This document shows positions 9,311 through 16,450 of a DNA stretch of 16,450 bases, one piece after another. Made by a program: the position numbers and the translations under genes. Under the pieces are notes generated by a model, which saw only the letters and a list, made by a program, of their open reading frames with translations, ran no database searches and had not been told where the DNA came from. This stretch comes from Saccoglossus kowalevskii (taxonomy: Eukaryota > Hemichordata > Enteropneusta > Harrimaniidae): contig NW_003125895.1 in NCBI RefSeq assembly GCF_000003605.2, positions 181,007 to 197,456 on the forward strand. Direction: 5' to 3'. How positions within the stretch are numbered: the stretch's first letter is position 1; each line of letters opens with the position of its first letter.

Positions 9311-10380
9311 GTGAATACTACCTCTCCCCACACTTAAACTAAACTGACGAGGCACTAATTAAATTGCTGGTTGTGAATGATACTTGTCACGATCAAATAC
9401 TCTTCAAAAGGCTAAGTCCGAAATTAGTAATTAAACTCAACATTTGAAATGTACTAAAATAGCTATCTGAGTGTACTTTCTAAATTCAATTCTAATAATC
9501 CAATGAATCAGTAATTAGTCTATTTTGAGAAATTGAAAGACTAGTTTATGGTAGTCAGACTTTGAAAACACTATTTAAAACACGTATATGAGATACATCG
9601 AGAAATTAGTGAGGTGGTATGGATGTTGCTCATATGAATTATACTGTAATGTTTTCGAAAACAATACAGCGACATTAGCGGTGTTGCTAGTAAAACGACA
9701 ATTAATTTTGATGTGGCATTTTCATTCAATTACAATCAGTGCACCGAAGAAGAAAAATATTTTTACTTTAAAAAAAATGTATAATAGTTTATTTCTTGTC
9801 AATAATTAATTTGCATGATTGTAATGGGCCGGAGGCCATTATACAATTAATAAATTATTATATTATTACTATAATAGTTTATTATAATATTTGATTCCAA
9901 AAAAATGTCCACATGTAATGTTGTAATTTGTCAGCTGGCGCCATGATGTCTGCTTTGTAAATAAAAATGTTTCGTAAAGCTCAAGAAACGAACAAAACAC
10001 ATTAGCACTTGGAATTCGAACAGCTGCCGAATGCGCTCAGTAAATATGAGTTAGACAAAGCGAGAAAAACATTTTATTACTGTTCAGAAATCGCATTAAC
10101 AGTCTGAATAACATACATATAGTTATGTATTATGCTTTACTGTTGATGGTTAGTCAATATGCTTTATTAAGGATAGTATATTTACACAACAAGGTTACAA
10201 AAAAATAACTTTGCTATCTCAAATTCTTACTTTGGCAGTTGCTGTATGTGTTGTTTGTCCAAAAATGTCTCATTCGATGTGGTGTTAACAAAAGACAGTC
10301 TAAATGACTTGTGCTAAATTTCTTCATCGTTAGATCTACAGAAATTAGTGTACTTATAACGTTCAATCCTAATCGTGGGT
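9311..10380. other. AT-rich DNA without recognisable gene
   Basis: The 73-codon plus-strand ORF at 9588-9809 is low-complexity towards its end and matches nothing. The only structured item is the small fold-back insertion at 9780-9883. Confidence 0.4.
9780..9883. mobile_element. Small fold-back insertion with direct repeats
   Basis: The 14-bp word TATAATAGTTTATT occurs at 9780-9793 and again at 9870-9883. Between the copies is a 76-base palindromic segment centred on a GC-rich hairpin: TAATGG at 9822-9827 pairs with CCATTA at 9836-9841, and CC pairs with GG around a GGA loop. The palindrome continues imperfectly outwards through TTG/CAA and AATAATT words. This is the pattern of a very short fold-back element with a target-site duplication, although the AT-rich arms make chance repeats easier. 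Confidence 0.35.
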
Positions 10381-10386
10381 TTTATT
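10381..10386 (-). promoter_or_regulatory. Possible poly(A) signal of the EF-hand gene
   Basis: TTTATT reads AATAAA on the minus strand, about 320 bases past the stop codon at 10708. It is the first canonical hexamer I find downstream. The implied 3' UTR would contain the AAAT microsatellite. Confidence 0.35.
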
Positions 10387-10622
10387 TTCTACTCAATGTG
10401 TTTTCATTGGACATATCGTGAAACGTGGTTGATGAATGAAGCTCACTTCTTACTGAATTATTTGAAGCAAATAATGAAATTTATAAATCTTTTCTATCAT
10501 GACAGCACTAATTATGTCTCCTATTCCCACGAACAGTAAATATTGTATAGTAAATGATATTTTACTTTCACTACAACTTATAGTGCTTGGACAAAAAAGG
10601 TTGAATTTAAGCTTCCTTTCTG

Positions 10623-10680
10623 ATTAAATAAATAAATGTTTAAATAAATAAACAAATAAAATAAATTAAAATAAATAAAT
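10623..10680. repeat. Impure (AAAT)n microsatellite
   Basis: A run of AAAT/AAATA words with a few interruptions (GTTT, AAAC, ATTAA). It lies just past the stop codon of the minus-strand EF-hand gene, so it would be transcribed as UUUA repeats in that 3' UTR. Confidence 0.9.
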
Positions 10681-10707
10681 GTATCTGTTTCTTTTCAACG
10701 TTTTTCT

Positions 10708-10757
10708 TCAGTCATACACAAGACTTTGAAGCTCGGCTTTGCTGATCATATCGTCAC
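10708..10757 (-). CDS. Exon 3 (last) of the Cys-rich EF-hand gene
   Basis: The acceptor TATATCTCACTTATAG lies before 10757. The first two bases complete the Gly codon, and the next codons finish the EF-hand loop (Asp-Asp-Met-Ile-Ser-Lys-Ala-Glu) and its exit helix before TGA at 10710-10708. At 16 codons it is too short to be found as an ORF alone. It was identified because it completes the motif in the right phase. Confidence 0.75.
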
Positions 10758-13493
10758 CTATAAGTGAGATATACAACTCGTATTAGTATTTATGTAAACA
10801 ATGCATTAAGGTGAGTTCAAATAAAGGACAGTGTTTAGCGTATATGGAAAACAGCTCACTCGTAGCAGTGAATCAGTGCCAACGTTCTGAGTTACGGTAC
10901 ACATCGGAAATGAAGATAAAGCACAACCATGTATAAGACAAGCATATCCGAAGTAGTTTGTCATTTACAATAAATGGGTAAATATTTCAATATGTTTTGG
11001 GGGCTGTCAATCACAGAACAAAATTATAAAGATGCTCTTCCATAAGGTGTTTCTTCTCGTCCTGGGACTCGAATCAACAAACAACACATTTTCCTACGCG
11101 GCGCGGCGCACTTTACCAGAACGCAAGATTGTGGAAAAGAATTGCACTGAATCGCTTCATCGCTAATAGTGAGTGCGACTAATACACATACTATGAATGA
11201 TCAGTTCAGAATGATGCTGAAGAGAATCAATCAGTTTTCTACAAAGCCCATCTTATATTACGTCTCGCGTTGTTATCTGTTGGGTTTAACTATATGGCTA
11301 CCCATTGCACGGCTCCACCATGGGAACAACCAACCGAAAATAAAATTACAGTTGTAATATTCTCCATTTTTTTTGGCGAATTGTGAAGCAAATTATGATT
11401 TCAGACTTCAAAGCTTTGCATATCGAACTTCTGAGAAAATTAATCAAGCATTTCATTGACTCACGACATCGTATCAAATTTAGTATTCATCACCGTCAAA
11501 GAACACAATGAGTTTTTCATATTCTAATACTACACTGAAGTGGGAATGGGAATCTCGGAAAATATGCGCCGTATGTTTATCATTTGAAAATAGTAATTAT
11601 GTTGGTAATGAATAACTGAAAGCACTATATCAACACTACCCGTCTCAATAGTTGAGCTACAGTTTTCGTATTTCATTTTCTTTATCTTGATGCATTTTTT
11701 GAAAATATGGAATAGGGACATTATTATCCTTAATGTGCTTGTCCGTGTTATCTCATAGTTTCACGAGCGAGGGCGCTACACAACATAGTTACCATATAAA
11801 TCAAGAAAGTTTTTTGTTGACTGCGAGACCCGTGTTAAGCAAACGTAGAAACAGGACAAGTGAAGGCCATAAAGCGTCGTAGTGGCGTCAAAACACCGCG
11901 TGAGGTTCGACAAACGCAATAGCAAATTGGTGTATCTTAGCGCTTAGAGGGTCGTGGTCGTCGCGCCGCGCGTGTACGACATTTGTGTTGATAAATCATT
12001 GATTTTCCCATAATTCAATGCGCTTTTCTAATGAATTTACGAGTACGAGTTTTGACCTTGGCGGGACGTGCACTAATACCATAGATGACTCATTCGATAC
12101 CTTCAATCACCAAAGTAATTACCCAATTAAAGCTTGGTAACGTCTCAGTTGTACTCATTGACACAACAGTCAAAGTCGCCATGTTTTATCGTATGCGTGG
12201 CGCGACGACCACCCCAACATTTAAGAACGTGCTATATTCAAGTTCAAAATCAAATCATTTTACCCCAGACTTTCGGTCAACGTCGTTCACGCAATATGCG
12301 GGATCTCGCAGTGAACGGAAAAGTACCTATTAGTATTACCATCTTGCGTGCTAGTATTCAAGTATTTCATATTCAACATAAAAAAAAAGATACTCACCGT
12401 TTAAATCTATGGCCTTCACTATTTTCCTGATCAGACTTGGCGAGCTTCGTATTAAGTTGACTATATCATCACTTGTGACCACGTTCCTAAAAGTGAAAGT
12501 ATTCAATGTGAACAGCCTATACAGGCATGTAAGACGATTCCAAGCTCGGTTTAACGAAAATTGGGTACCAAACATTCTTTTGTTAAGAAGTAGTTTTTGA
12601 CATGTGACGATGTTACAAAATATCGAATGATCAAGTGATGACGCCTCATTGTAGAGTTTTACAGTCACGATATTTACGTGAACAACGACGATGGCAGCGA
12701 CATACTTTAGTATATAGTTTCTAACTATATATGTTGAAAATGTAACTATAACATCATCAACGGTCTTAGTATTATCTATCCTCACAATAAACATTGAAGG
12801 GATGGGCGAGAAATCAATGGTTAACACGAGGCAGAACAGTTAGTGAGCGGTTTAAGGACTGTCACGCAAACAGCGCCTAAAATGTGGAATCAGAGGAGGA
12901 TTTTAAATGTGTTACGTACTCTGTAAAGAAAGCGAGCATTATATACATTGTCAGTGACACATTAATACCAGGATTTGTTTAAAATAATTGGATGAAAAAA
13001 TGTGTAGTTATATACACGAGGAGTATCGGTGATGGGCGGGGTGGCAGGTATCGCAGTTGAAAGCGCACAACAGTAATGCATTGTAATTTGAAAAAAAAAG
13101 TTATGAATGAAATTTTCGTTCGGCCTTTTATACCAGCGTCTGGAAACTATTTCAGACAATGCAAAAACTAACAAAAACTGTGAATTGTGGGTAGTCACCA
13201 CAGGAAGTGGCGAATATTCTCACTATCAAAAGATTTACTTACGTTTTGGCATCGCTAACAGGTCGTTGATACGTCGATAGTTCGTTTGACTTAGAAATAG
13301 GAAGATAATTTCTTTTACCAGCAGTGAGGACGTTCTTGGTAGGATTATCACAAATAATGCTCTGAAATGGACATTTGCAGTTGGGTGGGATCTTACATCC
13401 CACACCCCGGCAACATTGTGGCTGGGCTGATGTATGTGTAAAAAGGACAGCTACCAGTACCGCTGAGAATATAAGCATAATCGTCGTACGCAT
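10708..13493 (-). CDS. Secreted Cys-rich plus EF-hand protein, 3 exons
   Basis: The spliced CDS joins 13493-13243, 12486-12398 and 10757-10708 (251+89+50 bases) and encodes 129 residues plus TGA. Residues 1-23 are a clear signal peptide with a hydrophobic core and a T-S-A cleavage site, leaving Gln24 as the mature N-terminus. Residues 27-48 hold six cysteines spaced CC-x4-C-x5-C-x-C-x6-C, which could form three disulfides. Gly59-Lys60-Arg61 is a classic prohormone cleavage and amidation motif. Residues 99-129 form one EF-hand: an amphipathic helix, then a loop at 111-122 with ligands Asp111, Asn113, Asp115, Ser119 and Glu122, Ile118 at the usual hydrophobic position and Gly114 in place of the more common Gly at loop position 6. 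The loop spans the exon 2/3 junction, and both introns keep the frame. I do not recognise the family; SPARC is much longer and arranged differently. It may be an extracellular Ca-binding protein or a processed peptide precursor. Intron 2 carries a MITE. Confidence 0.8.
10758..11943 (-). other. Distal part of intron 2; no other gene seen
   Basis: AT-rich intron sequence. ORFs at 11169-11357 (plus) and 11721-11530 (minus) have no motif or supported splice sites. A GC-rich patch (CGCGGCGCGGCGC) lies near 11098. An alternative acceptor, GGGTCTCGCAG near 11824, would extend exon 2 by only six codons to a stop and would destroy the EF-hand. Confidence 0.5.
11944..12224. mobile_element. MITE copy 2 in intron 2, same family
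   Basis: A 281-bp relative of the element at 7906-8188, in the same orientation and roughly 70% similar by eye. The left end is TTAGAGGGTCGTGGTCGTCG. The right end, read on the other strand, is TTAAATGTTGGGGTGGTCG, with the inner TIR TCGTCGCGCC intact on both sides. Shared internal blocks include GCTTTTCTAATGAA, GACGTGCACTAA and CAACAGTCAAAGTC. The left TTAA has one mutation. It has no coding capacity. Confidence 0.85.
12398..12486 (-). CDS. Exon 2 of the Cys-rich EF-hand gene
   Basis: The acceptor ACTTTCACTTTTAG lies before 12486 and the donor AACG|GTGAGT after 12398. The 89 bases take up the split Thr codon from exon 1, encode 29 full codons and leave one base of the Gly codon. The exon supplies the helix leading into the EF-hand and the first three loop residues (Asp, Leu, Asn). 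The frame extends beyond both splice sites by chance, but the flanking sequence looks intronic. Confidence 0.8.
12487..13242 (-). other. Intron 1 of the Cys-rich EF-hand gene
   Basis: A 756-base intron with canonical GT-AG ends. Minus-strand ORFs of 79 codons (13201-12962) and the 5' extension of the exon 2 frame to 12827 are chance openings within it. No repeat or further exon is evident. Confidence 0.65.
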
Positions 13494-13500
13494 TCTACTT
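13243..13500 (-). CDS. Exon 1 (coding from 13493) of the Cys-rich EF-hand gene
   Basis: A pyrimidine-rich acceptor (TTTTTATCTTGCAG) ends at 13501, so a 5' UTR exon may lie upstream; the seven bases 13500-13494 would be leader. The ATG at 13493 is preferred to the one 18 codons upstream because that one lies inside the presumed intron and does not begin with the signal peptide. The donor AAAAC|GTAAGT follows 13243. The TAA that would end a read-through frame is part of this donor. The exon ends after two bases of a Thr codon. Confidence 0.8.
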
Positions 13501-13623
13501 CTGCAAGATAAAAATACCAATCGTTGGGTTAGGTCAGAGACTACACTGTGTACATGACATTAATAGATATGGATATACTCCCTATACTGATATTCCTCAT
13601 ACACCGTACCTGTATACGTATGA

Positions 13624-13634
13624 CTTATATATTT
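13624..13634 (-). promoter_or_regulatory. Possible TATA box of the EF-hand gene
   Basis: On the minus strand this reads AAATATATAAG, about 130 bases upstream of the ATG at 13493. With a start about 30 bases on, the leader could include a short non-coding exon that splices to the acceptor at 13501, but no strong donor is visible in between. Confidence 0.35.
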
Positions 13635-13736
13635 GCAATACATTTGATACACTGATTAAACAACGAGTGATTTCGTACAGCGGTGCGCCTTACATTGAAT
13701 GTGATTATGCCAGTGACCATACAACTATTTTATGGT

Positions 13737-13800
13737 AAAACGTGGTTTCCATAACAACCGCCATGACCGTCACCCATGAATTACATTAGGCCTGATCAAT
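13737..13800. repeat. Diverged direct repeat, copy a
   Basis: This shares TGGTTTC-AT-ACAACC-CCA, CATGAA and ATTAGGCCTGA in the same order and orientation with copy b at 13961-14035. The copies are offset by 224 bases at the X-box, with small indels between them. It contains X-box 1. Confidence 0.7.
13745..13758. promoter_or_regulatory. Perfect X-box (RFX-type) motif 1
   Basis: GTTTCCATAACAAC fits the consensus GTHNYYATRRNAAC at every position. RFX factors bind this imperfect palindrome, notably at promoters of ciliary and neuro-sensory genes. It lies about 250 bases upstream of the EF-hand gene's start codon. Confidence 0.5.
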
Positions 13801-13960
13801 GCAATAATAATATCTGTTGCCCCGTAATAAATGTGCGTTTCGTTTTCGGCTGAAAAACAATAACCACCACGAGAGTCTAATCCATCGATAATAACTGTCG
13901 TATATGTATGTCATTTATTTGTGTCATGTTCTTGGACTGCATTATAAGTGTAGTTTTTAA

Positions 13961-14035
13961 AGTTATTGGTTTCTATGACAACCACCACCTTGGACATCAT
14001 ATCTCATGAAATGTAATAATTAGGCCTGAGTAACA
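13961..14035. repeat. Diverged direct repeat, copy b
   Basis: Second copy of the repeat at 13737-13800, carrying X-box 2 and the same ATTAGGCCTGA block. Two weaker GGYGGT-type words (minus strand) at about 13868 and 14078 alternate with the two copies, so the whole interval may be an old tandem duplication of roughly 220 bases. Confidence 0.65.
13969..13982. promoter_or_regulatory. Perfect X-box (RFX-type) motif 2
   Basis: GTTTCTATGACAAC also fits GTHNYYATRRNAAC fully. It differs from motif 1 at two positions, both of which are C/T or A/G changes allowed by the consensus. Confidence 0.5.
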
Positions 14036-14062
14036 TATGTTAAGATCATTTAGTTTTTTTTA

Positions 14063-14078
14063 CGCCACGACCACCGCC
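14063..14078. repeat. Lone MITE-terminus-like sequence
   Basis: Read on the minus strand, GGCGGTGGTCGTGGCG matches the terminal repeat of MITE copy 1 (7912-7927) at 15 of 16 positions. I find no opposite-facing partner within about 300 bases and no TTAA beside it. It may be a truncated copy, or a resemblance arising from the local GGYGGT words. Confidence 0.4.
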
Positions 14079-14089
14079 TAGGGGCAGAG

Positions 14090-14923
14090 GTGTATCCTCA
14101 CACGTAGCTAAGTACATAGCTGTAATAACATAATACATGTATTCAGTCCTAACGTGTTTAAAATCTCCGTATTCCAAATAAAAGGTAGCTAGTTAAATTA
14201 TAGTCACAATACACATCATAACTAATATAAGATTTTCGTGTTGATCGTAAGGTGAGTTGATAGAAGATTACATTGGCTACGGGGATAATCTTACTTTCAT
14301 GGTACGAGAAGCTTATGCTTAATCCGTAGAAAATATCTCACAAGTACAAAATATATGACCTGTTTAATATATGCCTACAAACAAGAAATCTGTTTGAATA
14401 TTGGCAAAAACAAGACGTAATGTCTGACGAGAACAGAAAGGGATGGGGAGACCTGTGTCCATCAAAAGGCAGTACATACAACCACGGCTAATACATATAT
14501 CCATAGAACATATTTCCGTCTGATTGCCTGTTATTTAATATACCCACACAAATCACCAATATGGGATTTACTTTTTCGAAAACATCATGTATACTAGTGT
14601 GAGAATGACCGTCAGTAAGAATCTAATCTAGGCGTCATTACCACCCCTACAAAGCGAGCCCAAGGAACGAACATGACGCCAGATGCATCTATGTAAAACG
14701 CCAAAGGCAATAGTATGATTTGAGAAAAACAAAGATATTTGTTTTTGTGCATACTAGATTACATGAGAAGATTTATGTAGATATTCAATATCAACTCAAC
14801 CCGGGTAACCCTGGTAACTGGATTTCAAGAATACACACGAATACAATAGACGATAAACTCATAATTTTAGGAAACAATATTTGGTAGGTAATTACTAAAT
14901 ACATCTATGTCGCAACTAAAACG
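14090..14923. other. No recognisable feature
   Basis: AT-rich DNA between the EF-hand gene's upstream region and the satellite. A small palindromic word, GGGTAACCCTGGTAAC, lies near 14803. No ORF or repeat is supported. Confidence 0.4.
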
Positions 14924-16450
14924 GTGATTTCGTATCCTGTGAAGTAGGTGATATCGTATCCTGTCGATAAAGTGATATCGTATCCTGTGAAGTAGGTGAT
15001 ATCGTATCCTGTCGATAAAGTGATTTCGTTTCTTGTGAAGTAGGTGATATCGTATCCTGTGAAGTAGGTGATTTCGTATCCTGTGAAGTAGGTGATATCG
15101 TATCCTGTGAAGTAGGTGATATCGTATCCTGTGAAGTAGGTGATATCGTATCCTGTGAAGTAGGTGATATCGTATCCTGTCGATAAAGTGATATCGTATC
15201 CTGTGAAGTAGGTGATTTCGTATCCTGTGAAGTAGGTGATATCGTATCCTGTGAAGTAGGTGATTTCGTATCCTATGAAGTAGGTGATATCGTATCCTGT
15301 GAAGTAGGTGATATCGTATCCTATGAAGTAGGTGATATCGTATCCTGTGAAGTAGGTGATTTCGTATCCTGTGAAGTAGGTGATATCGTATCCTGTGAAG
15401 TAGGTGATTTCGTATCCATGTGAAGTAGGTGATTTCGTATCCTGTGAAGTAGGTGATTTCGTATCCTGTGAAGTAGGTGATATCGTATCCTGTGAAGTAG
15501 GTAATTTCGTATCCTGTGAAGTAGGTGATATCGTATCCTGTGAAGTAGGTGATTTCGTATCCCCTGAAGTAGGTGATATCGTATCCTGTGAAGTAGGTGA
15601 TTTCATATTATGTGAAGTAGGTGATATCGTATCCTGTGAAGTAGGTGATTTCATATTATGTGAAGTAGGTGATATCGTATCCTATCAGTATGTAAAGAAG
15701 GGTGATATCGTATCCTTTGGATTGGGTGTTATCGTATTCTGTGAAGTAGATGATATCGTATCCTTTGTAAAGAAGGGTGATATCGTATCCCGTAGAGAAG
15801 GGTGACTTCGTATTCTGTGAAGTAGGTGATATCGTATCCTTTGGATTGGGTGATATCGTATTCTGTGAAGTAGATGATATCGTATCCTTTGTAAAGAAGG
15901 GTGATATCGTATCCCGTAGAGAAGGGTGACTTCGTATTCTGTGAAGTAGGTGATATCGTATCCTTTGGATTGGGTGATATCGTATTCTGTGAAGTAGATG
16001 ATATCGTATCCTTTGTAAAGAAGGGTGATATCGTATCCCGTAGAGAAGGGTGACTTCGTATTCTGTGAAGTAGGTGATATCGTATCCTTTGGAGCAGGCG
16101 ATATCGTATCCTTTAGAGTTAGTGATATCGTATCACTTAGAGTAGGTTATATCCTGTCGATTAAGTGATATCCTTTCTAGTAGGTGATAAAGTATCCTGT
16201 TGAATTGTGATATCATATCTTTTTGAGTAGGTGATATCGTATTCTTAGAATTAGGGGATATCGTATCCTTTGAAGTAGGTGATATCGTATCCTGTAGAGA
16301 AAGGTGATATCGTATCCTGTAGAGAAAGGTGATATCGTATGTTATATAGTAGTTGAAATTGCATCTTGCAGAGTAGGTGATATCGTATTCTGTCGATTAA
16401 GTGGTATCGTATTTTTGTTGAGTATGTGATAAAGTATCATGTTGAATTGG
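14924..16450. repeat. 24-bp satellite array, continues past window
   Basis: The 24-base monomer (for example 14924-14947) consists of a conserved half, GTGATATCGTATCC (or GTGATTTC...), and a variable half, most often TGTGAAGTAG with TGTCGATAAA as a minor variant. From 14924 to about 15690 monomers are nearly identical and in strict register, apart from one inserted A at 15418. Beyond that the variable half diversifies (TTTGGATTGG, TTTGTAAAGAAG, CGTAGAGAAG), and after about 16090 the array becomes degenerate. The unit length is divisible by three and lacks stops in several frames, so long ORFs appear on both strands (minus 15654-14905, plus 15404-15805). I regard these as non-coding. Confidence 0.95.
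15714..16085. repeat. 124-bp higher-order repeat, three units
   Basis: Five variant monomers of 24, 24, 27, 25 and 24 bases form a 124-base block repeated three times with almost no differences (15714-15837, 15838-15961, 15962-16085). A fourth copy begins at 16086 and diverges after CCTTTGG. Such similarity between blocks but not between monomers indicates recent amplification of the block as a unit. Confidence 0.9.

Noticed and set aside
11050-11125. tRNA-like sequence on the minus strand (A-box TGGTAAAGTGC, B-box GATTCGAGTCC, 43 bases apart)
   Set aside because: The promoter-box matches and spacing are good, but the acceptor, D and T stems do not pair, so it is neither a functional tRNA nor a clear SINE head.
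11780-11826. Alternative last exon from an acceptor near 11824
   Set aside because: It would add six codons and a stop, removing the EF-hand; the acceptor before 10757 gives a canonical loop in the correct phase.
12351-12827. 158-codon minus-strand ORF as a single-exon gene
   Set aside because: Only the 12486-12398 part is bounded by good splice sites and joins in phase to exons 1 and 3; the remainder looks like intron sequence with no motif.
13239-13520. 93-codon minus-strand ORF as a complete small protein
   Set aside because: Its stop codon lies within a perfect donor (GTAAGT) and its first ATG lies within a polypyrimidine acceptor tract; the spliced model explains both ends.
14905-15654. 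249-codon repetitive ORF as a real repeat protein
   Set aside because: Opposite-strand and alternate frames are equally open because the satellite unit is 24 bases; there is no start context, splice site or non-repeat domain.
14924-16450. CRISPR array
   Set aside because: There is no alternation of fixed repeats with unique spacers: the whole unit repeats as a satellite in eukaryote-like DNA, with no cas genes.

Overview
The window looks like nuclear DNA of an invertebrate animal. It is AT-rich and mostly non-coding. It carries decayed non-LTR and Ty3/Gypsy retroelements, short inverted-repeat DNA transposons, two kinds of tandem array, and coding sequence split into small exons by GT-AG introns. 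There is no operon structure, Shine-Dalgarno site or long ORF. I cannot place the phylum from sequence alone.

Layout. About 160-3080 is an old, diverged minisatellite-like array of GGAAAGTC/AAAAGTTG words, with a younger 156-bp duplication at its left end. Next, on the minus strand, is the 3' end of a gene: a terminal coding exon (3425 to 3195) followed by two AATAAA signals. About 3.4-6.6 kb is a retroelement graveyard: an unidentified decayed coding relic, a non-LTR reverse transcriptase fragment near 5.0 kb, and a Ty3/Gypsy RT/RNase H relic at 5.6-6.3 kb. Just after the Gypsy relic come two perfect heat-shock elements and a TATA-bearing, LTR-like promoter segment. About 6.6-10.4 kb is largely featureless apart from a 283-bp MITE, a small fold-back element and a weak candidate first exon.

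The most informative locus is a three-exon gene on the minus strand (ATG at 13493, stop at 10708). Joining the exons at canonical splice sites gives a 129-residue protein that I do not recognise as a named family. It has a signal peptide, a six-cysteine mini-domain beginning with a CC pair, a Gly-Lys-Arg processing/amidation motif and one C-terminal EF-hand. The EF-hand loop exists only when exons 2 and 3 are spliced together. A second copy of the MITE lies in intron 2. Upstream are a TATA-like box and, within two diverged direct repeats, two perfect RFX X-box palindromes.

The right end (14924 to the window edge) is a 24-bp satellite. It changes to a 124-bp higher-order repeat near 15.7 kb, and its long overlapping ORFs are by-products of a repeat length divisible by three. 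The proposed novelty is the secreted Cys-rich plus EF-hand precursor and the X-box repeats upstream of it. The heat-shock-element pair next to a relic LTR is second.
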